Shown here: one piece after another, positions 55,036 to 62,457 of the stretch
How positions within the stretch are numbered: the first letter of the stretch is position 1
How the letters are laid out: every line of letters starts with the position of its first letter
Assembly (NCBI RefSeq): GCF_900114015.1
Contig: NZ_FORN01000020.1
Span: forward strand, 1 to 64,000
Direction: 5' to 3'
Origin: Caulobacter sp. UNC279MFTsu5.1
GTDB taxonomy: Bacteria > Pseudomonadota > Alphaproteobacteria > Caulobacterales > Caulobacteraceae
Length of the DNA stretch: 64,000 bases
The notes under the pieces: model-generated
Told to the model about the DNA's origin: nothing
Database searches by the model: none
Seen by the model: only the letters and a program-made list of their open reading frames with translations
Program-made: the position numbers and the translations under genes

Positions 55036-56100
55036 ATGTTCCAGCTGTTCCGTGTGATCCTGAACCGCTTCACGCTTCACTCGCGGCTGGGCGGGCGCTA
55101 CGCCGAGGCCCGGATCCTGGCGGCGGAACTGGACCTGGACCTGACCGAAATCGCCCTGCGCCATGGCAGCCAGGGCCACGCCGGGGGCGATCCGGCCGAG
55201 CAGAACAGCCAGGCCGAGCGCGAGGAGAAGTTCCGGCGCCTGACCGAGGGCTTCAACAGCCCCTACCCCAGCGAACAGATCGCCGCCGCCGTCGACCTGC
55301 GCAAATGGATGGTGCGCGACTACGGGCTGGAGCGGCTGAGATGGTTCGTGCCGCAGCTGCGCGAGCGCTACATCCACGCGGTCGGCCCCAAGGCCGCCAA
55401 GCTGGAGCCGATCGTCTTCGCTCCCGAGGACGCCAACCGCGCCGAGCTGGAGGCCGAGGCCCTGAGCCTGCTGGAGCGCCTGAAGCTGCTCTACACCCTG
55501 AGCAGCGAGCGCGAGGTGCTGACCGGCCGGATGCGGCGCTGGGCCCTGGGCCTGCTGTGCCTGCTGTTCGGGGCGCTGATGATCACCCGGGTGCTGCCTA
55601 ACATCCTCCCGCCCGGCGCGCTTCGCGAGACGGTCACGGTGATCGCCAACTTCTCGCTGATCGCCTTCGTCGGCGCGGCCGGGGCCATGGTCTCGGTGCT
55701 GCGGCGGACCGAGTCGGCCATGGCCTCGGCCTCGTCCGACATCGACCCTGTGCGCCAGGTCAGCGCGCTGAGCCAGGGCCTGACCGCCGTGTTCATCGCC
55801 GCCTTCGTGGGCATGTCGGTGTCGTTCGTGCTGGTGGCCTTCTTCGCCAGCGGCCTGGTGCGAGAGGGGGCGATCGTCGGCCCGGCCGCGGCCAACCTGT
55901 TCCCGCAGATTGTGCCTTGCCGCTATGACTGCCCGATCACCCTGGTCAATCGCGGCCTTATGTTCCCCGCCGCCGTCGATGCGGCCAAGCTGATGGTCTG
56001 GGCCTTCATCGGCGGCTTTTCCGAACAGCTGGTGCCGGACGTGCTGGACCGGCTGACCAAGGCGGCGCGGCAGACGAAGAAGCCGTCGGAAGCGGCGTGA
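55036..56100 (+). CDS. Uncharacterised membrane protein, cytoplasmic N-domain plus four helices
   Basis: The 354-aa product has a long polar N-terminal region (about residues 1-165, charged helices with EKFRRLTEGFNSPYPSEQIAAA). About four membrane helices follow: near 170-190 (WALGLLCLLFGALMITRVLP), 203-225, 245-275 and 313-330. No catalytic motif or named domain is recognised. The ATG at 55036 follows GGAAGGGG; a longer frame to 54988 is less likely. It is co-directional with the S9 peptidase but not overlapping. Confidence 0.7.
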   Translation: MFQLFRVILNRFTLHSRLGGRYAEARILAAELDLDLTEIALRHGSQGHAGGDPAEQNSQAEREEKFRRLTEGFNSPYPSEQIAAAVDLRKWMVRDYGLERLRWFVPQLRERYIHAVGPKAAKLEPIVFAPEDANRAELEAEALSLLERLKLLYTLSSEREVLTGRMRRWALGLLCLLFGALMITRVLPNILPPGALRETVTVIANFSLIAFVGAAGAMVSVLRRTESAMASASSDIDPVRQVSALSQGLTAVFIAAFVGMSVSFVLVAFFASGLVREGAIVGPAAANLFPQIVPCRYDCPITLVNRGLMFPAAVDAAKLMVWAFIGGFSEQLVPDVLDRLTKAARQTKKPSEAA

Positions 56101-56120
56101 GGGCTGCCTTCACTCCAGGG

Positions 56121-56230
56121 CTGTCATCCCGGCCGTAGCGAAGCGGAGAGCCGGGACCCAGGTGGACCGCACCGCGTCCGCCCAGTCCTCTGGATCCCGG
56201 ACAGCCTCTACGAGGCTTCCCGGATGACAA
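56121..56230. repeat. 110-bp terminal-inverted-repeat element, copy 2
   Basis: It begins CTGTCATCCCGG (56121-56132) and ends CCCGGATGACAA (56219-56230), near-complementary and matching the ends of 48552-48660. The length is the same within one base. An inner GAGCCGGGACC and CTGGATCCCGG suggest further stems. It lies between convergent genes. Confidence 0.65.
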
Positions 56231-56279
56231 CAATTTGGGGCGTCGGGAGGGCGTTGGCGAACCGAGGCGGCATGACGCC

Positions 56280-57023
56280 TTAAACCCGCCCCGTCGCCAC
56301 CGCCCAGGTCAGCCGCAACCGCTTTTCCAGCTCGCCCAGTTCGCGCGCCCCCGTCTGGGCCATGGCCAGGGCCGCCGGCGCCGCGGCGGGGAACGCCGCC
56401 ACCGGCAGGTCCTTCAGCGCCGCGTTCGCCTTGGTTCGCGCCTCCTCCACCCGCCAGCGGACGTGATCTTGCGTCCAATCGGCCGGTAGTCGCTGGACTC
56501 CCGCCCGCCTCAGCCGCCACAGCCCCGCCAGGCCATAGGCCCGAGCGGCGTCCTGCACGGCATGGGGATCGGCCTTGGGGTCCAGCCGCCAGGCGGCCAG
56601 CATCGTCACCGCCCCGGCAGTGGCGTCGACATAGGCCAGGACCTGGGCCTCCGTCTCGAACGGCGCGGCGTCCAGGTCGGCCATCCGGGCCTCGGCCATC
56701 TCGGCCAGGGCGCTCAGGGGATAACCGGCGACGGCCACGGCCTCGACGGCGGGGTGCCGGCGCGGCGGCTGGCCGGTGGCGATCTCGTCCATGGCCTCCC
56801 GCCACCAGGTCAGGCGGATCTCGCCCATCAGCGCGTTGCTGACCCCGCCGGCCACCCGGGCCAACTCGTAGTTGAAGGCGTACAGCGCGATGACATCGGC
56901 CCGGGCCTTGGGATCGGCGATGAACCGGCTGGCCAGCCAGCGGTCGGGATCGACGCGGCGCACCAGGGCGTCAAGATCGGTGTCCGGGCCGTCGTTGCGA
57001 TGGGCGATGTCCAGCGTGGTCAT
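56280..57023 (-). CDS. Squalene/phytoene-synthase-fold protein, NDUFAF6-like
   Basis: The 247-aa protein has the prenyl-synthase-like fold start RWLASRFIADPKARADVIALYAFNYELARV and the motif EIRLTWWREAMDEI. The DxxxD metal motifs of true squalene or phytoene synthases are not clearly kept, which is the state of the mitochondrial complex I assembly factor NDUFAF6. No carotenoid or hopanoid genes are adjacent. Its location near an Mth938 (NDUFAF3-like) gene supports a complex I role. It is the last gene on its unit, with a terminator-like hairpin upstream separating it from the PuuD-like gene. Confidence 0.8.
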   Translation of the reverse strand: MTTLDIAHRNDGPDTDLDALVRRVDPDRWLASRFIADPKARADVIALYAFNYELARVAGGVSNALMGEIRLTWWREAMDEIATGQPPRRHPAVEAVAVAGYPLSALAEMAEARMADLDAAPFETEAQVLAYVDATAGAVTMLAAWRLDPKADPHAVQDAARAYGLAGLWRLRRAGVQRLPADWTQDHVRWRVEEARTKANAALKDLPVAAFPAAAPAALAMAQTGARELGELEKRLRLTWAVATGRV

Positions 57024-57050
57024 GAGCGCGGCTTATGCGCCGCATCGTCC

Positions 57051-57081
57051 AAAAGAAAAAGGCCCACGGAACCCGTGGGCC
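57051..57081 (-). terminator. Rho-independent terminator after the PuuD-like gene
   Basis: A 9-bp stem (GGCCCACGG with CCGTGGGCC, 57061-57069 and 57073-57081) with a three-base loop is followed on the minus strand by TTTTTCTTTT (57060-57051). It lies 26 bp past the PuuD-like stop. The plus strand also has TTTT, so it may work both ways. Confidence 0.75.
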
Positions 57082-57106
57082 TTTTCCGATGTCGCCAATC
57101 AACCGA

Positions 57107-57721
57107 TCAGTTGAACAGCGTCTGGTACATCGTCATGCAGGCCAGCATCGGGATGCTGAGCAGCGTGTTGATGCGCGAGAACAGCATGGCCATCTTGGCC
57201 GCCTTGGCCTTGGTGTCGGCGTCCGCCTCGACGATGCCCAGGGCCCGCTTTTGGTTCGGCCAGATCACGCCCCAGACGTTAATGAACATGATCGTCGCCA
57301 GCCACATGCCCAGGCCGATGAAGGTGAAGCCCATGTCGACGCCGCGCTCGTAGCCGCCCCACAGACCGAAGGTCGCCGCCTCGGCCAGGTAGCCGCGGCT
57401 GAAGGCCAGGACCACGCCCATCACCCAGGTCGCCAGCGCCGCCCAGCGGAACCAGAACAGCGCTTCGGGGGCGATGTACTTGGATACGGCCGGCTTCAGC
57501 TCAGCCGGGATCTGCGGCATGACGCGGATCTGCACGAAGTTGAAATAGTACAGCAGCCCGATCCACAGGATGCCGAAGAACACGTGCAGCAGGCGGAACA
57601 CCGCCTGGAAATAGGCGTCGTCGAAGCCGTGCGGGCTGTGCCCGAAGCCGAACGCGATCACCAACGCCAGCAGGACGCTGACGATGATGGTGTTGCGGAA
57701 ATTCGAAAGTAGTCCGGTCAT
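57107..57721 (-). CDS. PuuD-like (urate hydroxylase) membrane domain protein
   Basis: The 204-aa multi-pass membrane protein matches the N-terminal eight-helix-type domain of PuuD urate hydroxylase, with HVFFGILWIGLLYYFNF and HSPHGFDDAYFQAVFRLLH, whose histidines could bind haem. The C-terminal cytochrome c domain of full PuuD is absent, and no purine-catabolism genes are near. The role may therefore be different, such as a quinone- or haem-linked membrane protein. It sits between NDUFAF6-like and Mth938-like genes, so it may belong to the respiratory-assembly set. Confidence 0.75.
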   Translation of the reverse strand: MTGLLSNFRNTIIVSVLLALVIAFGFGHSPHGFDDAYFQAVFRLLHVFFGILWIGLLYYFNFVQIRVMPQIPAELKPAVSKYIAPEALFWFRWAALATWVMGVVLAFSRGYLAEAATFGLWGGYERGVDMGFTFIGLGMWLATIMFINVWGVIWPNQKRALGIVEADADTKAKAAKMAMLFSRINTLLSIPMLACMTMYQTLFN

Positions 57722-57814
57722 GTCCAGGCCCCCTAACGCCCCTTGCTTGGGGTCAGGTATAGGGCGCCCGGCGGAGTCGGGGAATAGACGCCATTCCCGG
57801 GGCCAGGGCCGGCC

Positions 57815-58171
57815 TCAGACCGCGATCAGCGCCGCCGCCAGCCGCCGGCCCTCGCTGGCCAGGACGTTGTAGGTGCGGGCCGCGGCCTCGGTGCTCATGA
57901 ACTCAAGCCCCACGCCGGCCGCCTTCAGCGCGTCGCGCACCGGGCGCGGCGGCAGGGCGTTGACCAGGCCCACGCCCAGCAGCACGAACTCGACCGCCCC
58001 GCCCGCCGCGAAGACCTCGGCGAAGTCCTCTGGCGTCAGGGCGGCCAGGTTGGCGACGCCCCAGGGCCGCGGCTGATCGTCGATGATCAGCAGCGAGCCC
58101 GGACGCCAGTCGCCGGAGACGCGGAAACCGCCGCCGCCCCAGGCGTCGATCGATGGCGGCTGGCGCAGCAT
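57815..58171 (-). CDS. Mth938-domain protein, NDUFAF3-like
   Basis: The 118-aa single-domain protein shows the Mth938/DUF498 pattern: DAWGGGGFRVSGDWRPGSLLI near residue 9, FVLLGVGLVNALPP near residue 62, and VGLEFMSTEAAARTYNVL near residue 87. The human homologue NDUFAF3 helps assemble complex I, and alphaproteobacterial homologues are known beside secDF, as here. Its ATG overlaps the secF stop (TGATG), so it is translated with secDF. Confidence 0.88.
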   Translation of the reverse strand: MLRQPPSIDAWGGGGFRVSGDWRPGSLLIIDDQPRPWGVANLAALTPEDFAEVFAAGGAVEFVLLGVGLVNALPPRPVRDALKAAGVGLEFMSTEAAARTYNVLASEGRRLAAALIAV

Positions 58172-59118
58172 CAGGGCCGGGTGCCGGCGCCGAGCTTGAT
58201 CGGCGCGGCTTCCTCGTCGCCCCGCTTGACGCCCCAGACGAGGATCAGCGGCAGGGCGATGTAGATCGACGAATAGGTGCCGATGATGATGCCGAAGGTC
58301 ATGGTGAAGACCAGCGGGAACAGCACCGGGCCGCCGAAGAACATCGTGCCGCCCAAGGCCAGCAGAGCCGTGGTGCCGGTGATGATCGTCCGCGACAGAC
58401 GCTCGTTTTCCGACAGGTCGATGATGTCGCGCAGCGGCGTGGTCTTGTACTTGCGCAGGTTTTCCTTGAGCCGGTCGAAGGTGATGACCTTTTCGTTCAT
58501 CGAATAGCCGATGACGGTCAGCAGGGCGGCGATCGAGGTCATCGAGAACTCGATGTGCAGAACCGACAACAGGCCCAGGGTCAGGACGATGTCGTGGAAC
58601 ACGGCTACGACCGCGCCGGTGCCGTAGGACAGGCCGAACCGGAACCAGATGTAGCCCAGCATCAGGGCCAGCGCGATGCCCAGGGCCATGAAGCCCTTGC
58701 CCAGCAGTTCGCCCGAGACCTTGGCCCCGATCGCCGAGTGAGACGGGATGGTCATGGTCGGGAAGCGCTGCTTCAGCTTGGCCTCCAGGTCGACGGCGGC
58801 CTGGTTCGGGTTCTGGTTCGCCTCGGGCAGGAAGCGGATCATGGCGCTGTTGGGCGAGCCGAACGGCTGCACCTGGGCGTCATGGGCGCCGAACCCGGCC
58901 AGGGCCGTGCGCAGTTCGCCGGTGGGAATCGGGGTGGGCATGCGCGCCTCCAGCGCCACGCCGCCCTTGAAGTCGATGCCTAGGTTCAGGCCTTGGGTGA
59001 AGAACGACACGCCCGAGCCGACGATCAGCAGGACGGAGAAGATCGCGGCGACGGGCGCCCACTTCACGAAGCGGAAGTGGGTCGAACGCGGGATCAGGCG
59101 AATAAGGGGCCAAGCCAT
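58171..59118 (-). CDS. secF: Protein translocase subunit SecF
   Basis: SecF works with SecD to pull proteins across the membrane using the proton gradient. The 315-aa product has six hydrophobic helices and the motif GIDFKGGVALEARM near residue 45. The conserved YSMNEKVITFDRL and EFSMTSIAALLTVIGYS lie in the later helices (about residues 190-230). The start at 59118 (MAWPLIRLIPRSTHF) is the conserved one. It lies 8 bp after secD and ends in the Mth938 gene. Confidence 0.96.
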   Translation of the reverse strand: MAWPLIRLIPRSTHFRFVKWAPVAAIFSVLLIVGSGVSFFTQGLNLGIDFKGGVALEARMPTPIPTGELRTALAGFGAHDAQVQPFGSPNSAMIRFLPEANQNPNQAAVDLEAKLKQRFPTMTIPSHSAIGAKVSGELLGKGFMALGIALALMLGYIWFRFGLSYGTGAVVAVFHDIVLTLGLLSVLHIEFSMTSIAALLTVIGYSMNEKVITFDRLKENLRKYKTTPLRDIIDLSENERLSRTIITGTTALLALGGTMFFGGPVLFPLVFTMTFGIIIGTYSSIYIALPLILVWGVKRGDEEAAPIKLGAGTRP

Positions 59119-59126
59119 GGTGATCC

Positions 59127-60725
59127 TCAGGCGATCGGCAGCTTCTTCGGCTTGGTGACCTTGAACCACCAACCGATGAGCACTTGGGTAATGAGAATAG
59201 CGGTGAACAACGAGGTGAACACGCCGATGAGAAGCGTCCAGGCGAAGCCTTTGACCGGTCCGGCGCCCATGGAGAACATGATCAAGGCCGAGATCACGCT
59301 GGTGATGTTGGCGTCCATGATCGACACCAACGCTCGCCGGTAGCCGGTGTCGGCGGCCGACATCGGCGACCTCCCGGCCGCGGCCTCGTCGCGCATCCGC
59401 TCGTAGATCAGCACGTTGGCGTCGACCGCGACGGCCAGGGTCAGGATCAGGCCGGCGATGCCGGGGAAGGTCAGGGTCGCCTGGCTCATCGACATGATGC
59501 CGATGATCAGCAGCACGTTGACGAACAGGGCGACGGCGGCGAACGTCCCGAACAGGCCGTAGGCCAGGATGATGAACACGAACATCGCGGCCGCGCCGAT
59601 GGCCAGGGAGATGGCCCCGGCCCGGACGGCGTCGGCGCCCAGTTCGGCCCCGACGGTGCGCTGCTCTTCCAGGTTCAGTTTGGCGGGCAAGGCGCCCGAG
59701 CGCAGCAGCAGGGCCAGTTCGGCGGCGCTTTCCGGCGTGAAGTTGCCGGTGATGATGCCCGAACCGCCCGGCAGGGCCTGGTTGATGCGGGGATCGGAGA
59801 TATACTTGCCGTCCAACACGATGGCGAAGCGCTTGCCGACATTGCGGGCGGTGGCGTCGCCGAACTTGCGCGCGCCCGAGCCGCCGAAGCGGAAGCCGAC
59901 CGCGGCGGAGCCGTTCTGGTCAAAGGTCTGGTTGGCTTCAACCAGGTCCTCGCCGGTCACCAGGGCCCGCTTGGCGACCGGGATCGGCGGGGCGCCAGGC
60001 TGGGCGCCCGGGATCACCACGACGCCGGGCGGGATGCGGCCGGCGACCATGTCTTCCTGCGAGACCGTCTCGTCGACCATCTGGAAGGTCAGCTTGGCGG
60101 TCTGGCCGATCACCGCCTGCAGCTTGGTCGGGTCGCTCTCGCCGGCCGCCTGGATGACGATCCGGTTGAAGCCCTGCTTGGTGATGCTCGGTTCCTTGGT
60201 GCCCAGGGCGTCGACCCGGCGACGGATGGTCTCGATCGACTGGTCCACCGCCTTGACGGCGTCGGCCTTGGCGGCCTCCGGCACGAAGCTCAGCTCCAGC
60301 CGGCCGTCGCCCCTGTTGCTGATGCTGGTGTCGCGACCGCCGATGGCGCCGGCCAAGGGGCCGCCGATCGAGCGGCGCAGCAGGCTGACCGCCTGGTCCA
60401 CCTTGGCCGGATCGGTGATGCGGACCCGCACGATGCCGCCCGCCTCGCCCAGCTCGCCGAACTCGATCTGGTCGTTGCGCAGCGTTGTGCGCACGTCCTC
60501 GACCATGTTGGTCAGGCGTTCGGCGCGCAGCGCGTCGGTGTCGACCTCGTAGAGCAGGTACGACCCGCCCTGCAGGTCGAGGCCCAGATTCAGCTTCTGG
60601 TGGGGAACCCAGCCGGGAAGCGCGTCGAGCGTCTTCTGCGGCAGCAGGTTCGGCAGGGAGAAGACGATGCCGAAGATCACCGACAGTATGACGGCGGTGA
60701 CTTTCCAGCGGGAGAGGGTCAGCAT
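59127..60725 (-). CDS. secD: Protein translocase subunit SecD
   Basis: SecD is the larger partner of SecF. The 532-aa protein has an N-terminal membrane helix, the block LGLDLQGGSYLLYEV near residue 47, a large periplasmic P1 domain, and five C-terminal helices including VAVDANVLIYERMRDE (the proton-path helix, about residue 440). It follows yajC by 55 bp and precedes secF by 8 bp. Confidence 0.97.
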   Translation of the reverse strand: MLTLSRWKVTAVILSVIFGIVFSLPNLLPQKTLDALPGWVPHQKLNLGLDLQGGSYLLYEVDTDALRAERLTNMVEDVRTTLRNDQIEFGELGEAGGIVRVRITDPAKVDQAVSLLRRSIGGPLAGAIGGRDTSISNRGDGRLELSFVPEAAKADAVKAVDQSIETIRRRVDALGTKEPSITKQGFNRIVIQAAGESDPTKLQAVIGQTAKLTFQMVDETVSQEDMVAGRIPPGVVVIPGAQPGAPPIPVAKRALVTGEDLVEANQTFDQNGSAAVGFRFGGSGARKFGDATARNVGKRFAIVLDGKYISDPRINQALPGGSGIITGNFTPESAAELALLLRSGALPAKLNLEEQRTVGAELGADAVRAGAISLAIGAAAMFVFIILAYGLFGTFAAVALFVNVLLIIGIMSMSQATLTFPGIAGLILTLAVAVDANVLIYERMRDEAAAGRSPMSAADTGYRRALVSIMDANITSVISALIMFSMGAGPVKGFAWTLLIGVFTSLFTAILITQVLIGWWFKVTKPKKLPIA

Positions 60726-60780
60726 GGATTACAGGCTCTGGACGACGCCTTTCGGCGCCTCGTTACGGCGCGAAGGGTGA

Positions 60781-61089
60781 TCAGCTCTTGGGATCGTTGG
60801 CCGGGGCGGGTTCGCCCTTGGCGCGGATCTCGGCGATCATGCTCTTGACCACCTTCACGGTCACGCCCTGGGCGATCTCGACGCCGACCTCGGTCTCCTC
60901 GACCCGGACGACCTTGCCCAGCATGCCGTTCGACAGCACGACGTTGTCGCCGCGCTTGACGGCGGCGATGGCGGCGGCGTGCCGCTTGGCGTTCTGCTGC
61001 TGCGGGCGGATCAGCATGAAGTAGAACAGCACGACCATCAGGAGGATGGGGGCGATAGCGCCCAGCTGTTGCATCAGAGCGGAATTCAT
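60781..61089 (-). CDS. yajC: Preprotein translocase accessory subunit YajC
   Basis: YajC binds SecDF in the inner membrane. The 102-aa protein has one N-terminal helix (LGAIAPILLMVVLFYFMLI) followed by RPQQQNAKRHAAAIAA and a small beta domain (GDNVVLSNGMLGKVV). The ATG at 61089 matches the family start; the frame upstream is unrelated. It is first in the yajC-secD-secF-Mth938 unit, divergent from the DUF815 gene with 118 bp between. Confidence 0.95.
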   Translation of the reverse strand: MNSALMQQLGAIAPILLMVVLFYFMLIRPQQQNAKRHAAAIAAVKRGDNVVLSNGMLGKVVRVEETEVGVEIAQGVTVKVVKSMIAEIRAKGEPAPANDPKS

Positions 61090-61207
61090 AACGACTCCAG
61101 AAATTGCGGTGGACGGACCCTTCAGATAGGGCCGCGCCAAGTCGGCGGAAGCTATGCGTTCACCTGCCCTTTTGCAATGACGGCAAGCTGGGGTTACGGA
61201 GCAACAC

Positions 61208-62047
61208 ATGACCGACGCCGCCCTCCCCCTGCTCGCCCGCATCGCCGACGCCTTGGAGCGCCTATCCCCGGCCGCCCCGGCCGCCCCCAACTTCGAAGAC
61301 GGCCGGCTCTTCCGGCACGACCCTAAAAGCGGTGGCTTCCTCCCGGCCCCCGACTATCCGATGGCCCTGGACCTGTTGATCGGCGTCGAGCGGCAGAAAG
61401 ACCGGTTCGTCGAGAATCTCCGCCGCTTCGCCGTTGGCCTGCCCTGCAACCACGTGCTGCTGTGGGGCGTGCGCGGCACGGGCAAGAGCTCGCTGACCAA
61501 GTCGGCCTTCATGGTGCTGGCGGCGGAATATCCGGCCCTCAAGCTAGTCGAGGTCGACCGCGACGAGGTCACCGCCCTGCCCCCGCTGTTCGACCAGTTG
61601 CGCTCGCGCTCGGAACGCTTCGTGGTGCTGTGTGACGACCTGTCGTTCGAGGACGGGGCGGCGGCGGCCAAGGCGCTGAAGTCGGCCCTGGAGGGCGGCG
61701 TGGCCGGCCCGCCCGAGAACGTGCTGTTCGTCGCCACCTCTAACCGCCGCCACCTGATGCCGCGCGACCATGTCGAGACTCAGGGCGCCATCGCCGCCGC
61801 CGAGAACGCCGAGGAGGAGATGAGCGTCTCCGACCGCTTCGGCCTGTGGATTGGCTTCCCGCCCATGGACCAGCCCACCTATCTGGCGGCGATCCACGGC
61901 TACGCCGAGCGCTTCGGGCTGGAGGTCGAAAACCTGGAACGCCGGGCCCTGCAGTGGTCGCAGCTGCGCGGCGCCCGCTCGGGCCGGGTGGCCTGGCAGT
62001 TCATCCGTGACCTAGCCGGGGAGCTGGGTGTAAACCTGCCGGCGTAA
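61208..62047 (+). CDS. DUF815-family AAA+ ATPase
   Basis: The 279-aa ATP-binding protein has Walker A GVRGTGKSS near residue 87, Walker B FVVLCDDLSFE near residue 139, and sensor-like VLFVATSNRRHL near residue 174. DUF815 proteins are widespread AAA+ ATPases, often beside YajC, with no firm function. The ATG at 61208 opens MTDAALPLL. The 79-aa gene follows 18 bp downstream and is probably co-transcribed. Confidence 0.9.
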   Translation: MTDAALPLLARIADALERLSPAAPAAPNFEDGRLFRHDPKSGGFLPAPDYPMALDLLIGVERQKDRFVENLRRFAVGLPCNHVLLWGVRGTGKSSLTKSAFMVLAAEYPALKLVEVDRDEVTALPPLFDQLRSRSERFVVLCDDLSFEDGAAAAKALKSALEGGVAGPPENVLFVATSNRRHLMPRDHVETQGAIAAAENAEEEMSVSDRFGLWIGFPPMDQPTYLAAIHGYAERFGLEVENLERRALQWSQLRGARSGRVAWQFIRDLAGELGVNLPA

Positions 62048-62065
62048 AACCTTCCGGAGGCCCGC

Positions 62066-62305
62066 ATGGGCAAGCCCTGGTTTCGCGTGAAGCGCTATGG
62101 ATTCGGCGCCGGACTGCCGTGCAGCTGGGAAGGCTGGGCGCTGCTGGCCGGCTTCCTGGTCGTCATCGTCGCCAGCGGCGTGGCCTTCGCCGGTCGCGAC
62201 CCGATGCTGCATCTGGGGATCGTACTGGCCTCGACGGCGGTCGTGGGCGTTGTTAGCTGGCGCAAGAGCGACGGCCCGTGGAAGTGGCGCTGGGGCCAGG
62301 ACTAG
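62066..62305 (+). CDS. Small two-helix membrane protein
   Basis: This 79-aa hypothetical protein has two hydrophobic segments (about residues 24-42, GWALLAGFLVVIVASGVAF, and 48-64, LHLGIVLASTAVVGVVSW) and a charged, Trp-rich tail (SDGPWKWRWGQD). Homologues are small integral-membrane proteins of unknown role. CGGAGG lies about 10 bases before the ATG. It follows the DUF815 gene and may be coupled to it. Confidence 0.75.
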   Translation: MGKPWFRVKRYGFGAGLPCSWEGWALLAGFLVVIVASGVAFAGRDPMLHLGIVLASTAVVGVVSWRKSDGPWKWRWGQD

Positions 62306-62315
62306 CTGACGGCTC

Positions 62316-62446
62316 TTCCCTCCCCTTTTTGGGGAGGCGGGACCAGCGAAGCTGGTGGGTGGGGCCACCGCCGCAAGGACGCCCTGCACCGAGCCCCACC
62401 CGCCCCTGGCTCCGCCAGGGCCACCCTCCCCATAAAGGGGAGGGAA
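62316..62446. repeat. 131-bp palindromic intergenic element
   Basis: The ends are TTCCCTCCCCTTT (62316-62328) and AAAGGGGAGGGAA (62434-62446), 13 bp perfectly complementary. An inner pair GGGGAGG (62331-62337) and CCTCCCC (62425-62431) nests inside. Further hairpins ACCAGC..GCTGGT and CCCTGGC..GCCAGGG fall between. It lies between the convergent 79-aa gene and dipM and may end transcription from both. Its architecture recalls the 187-295 element, but the sequence differs. Confidence 0.65.
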
Positions 62447-62457
62447 AGCTTCTTCTC

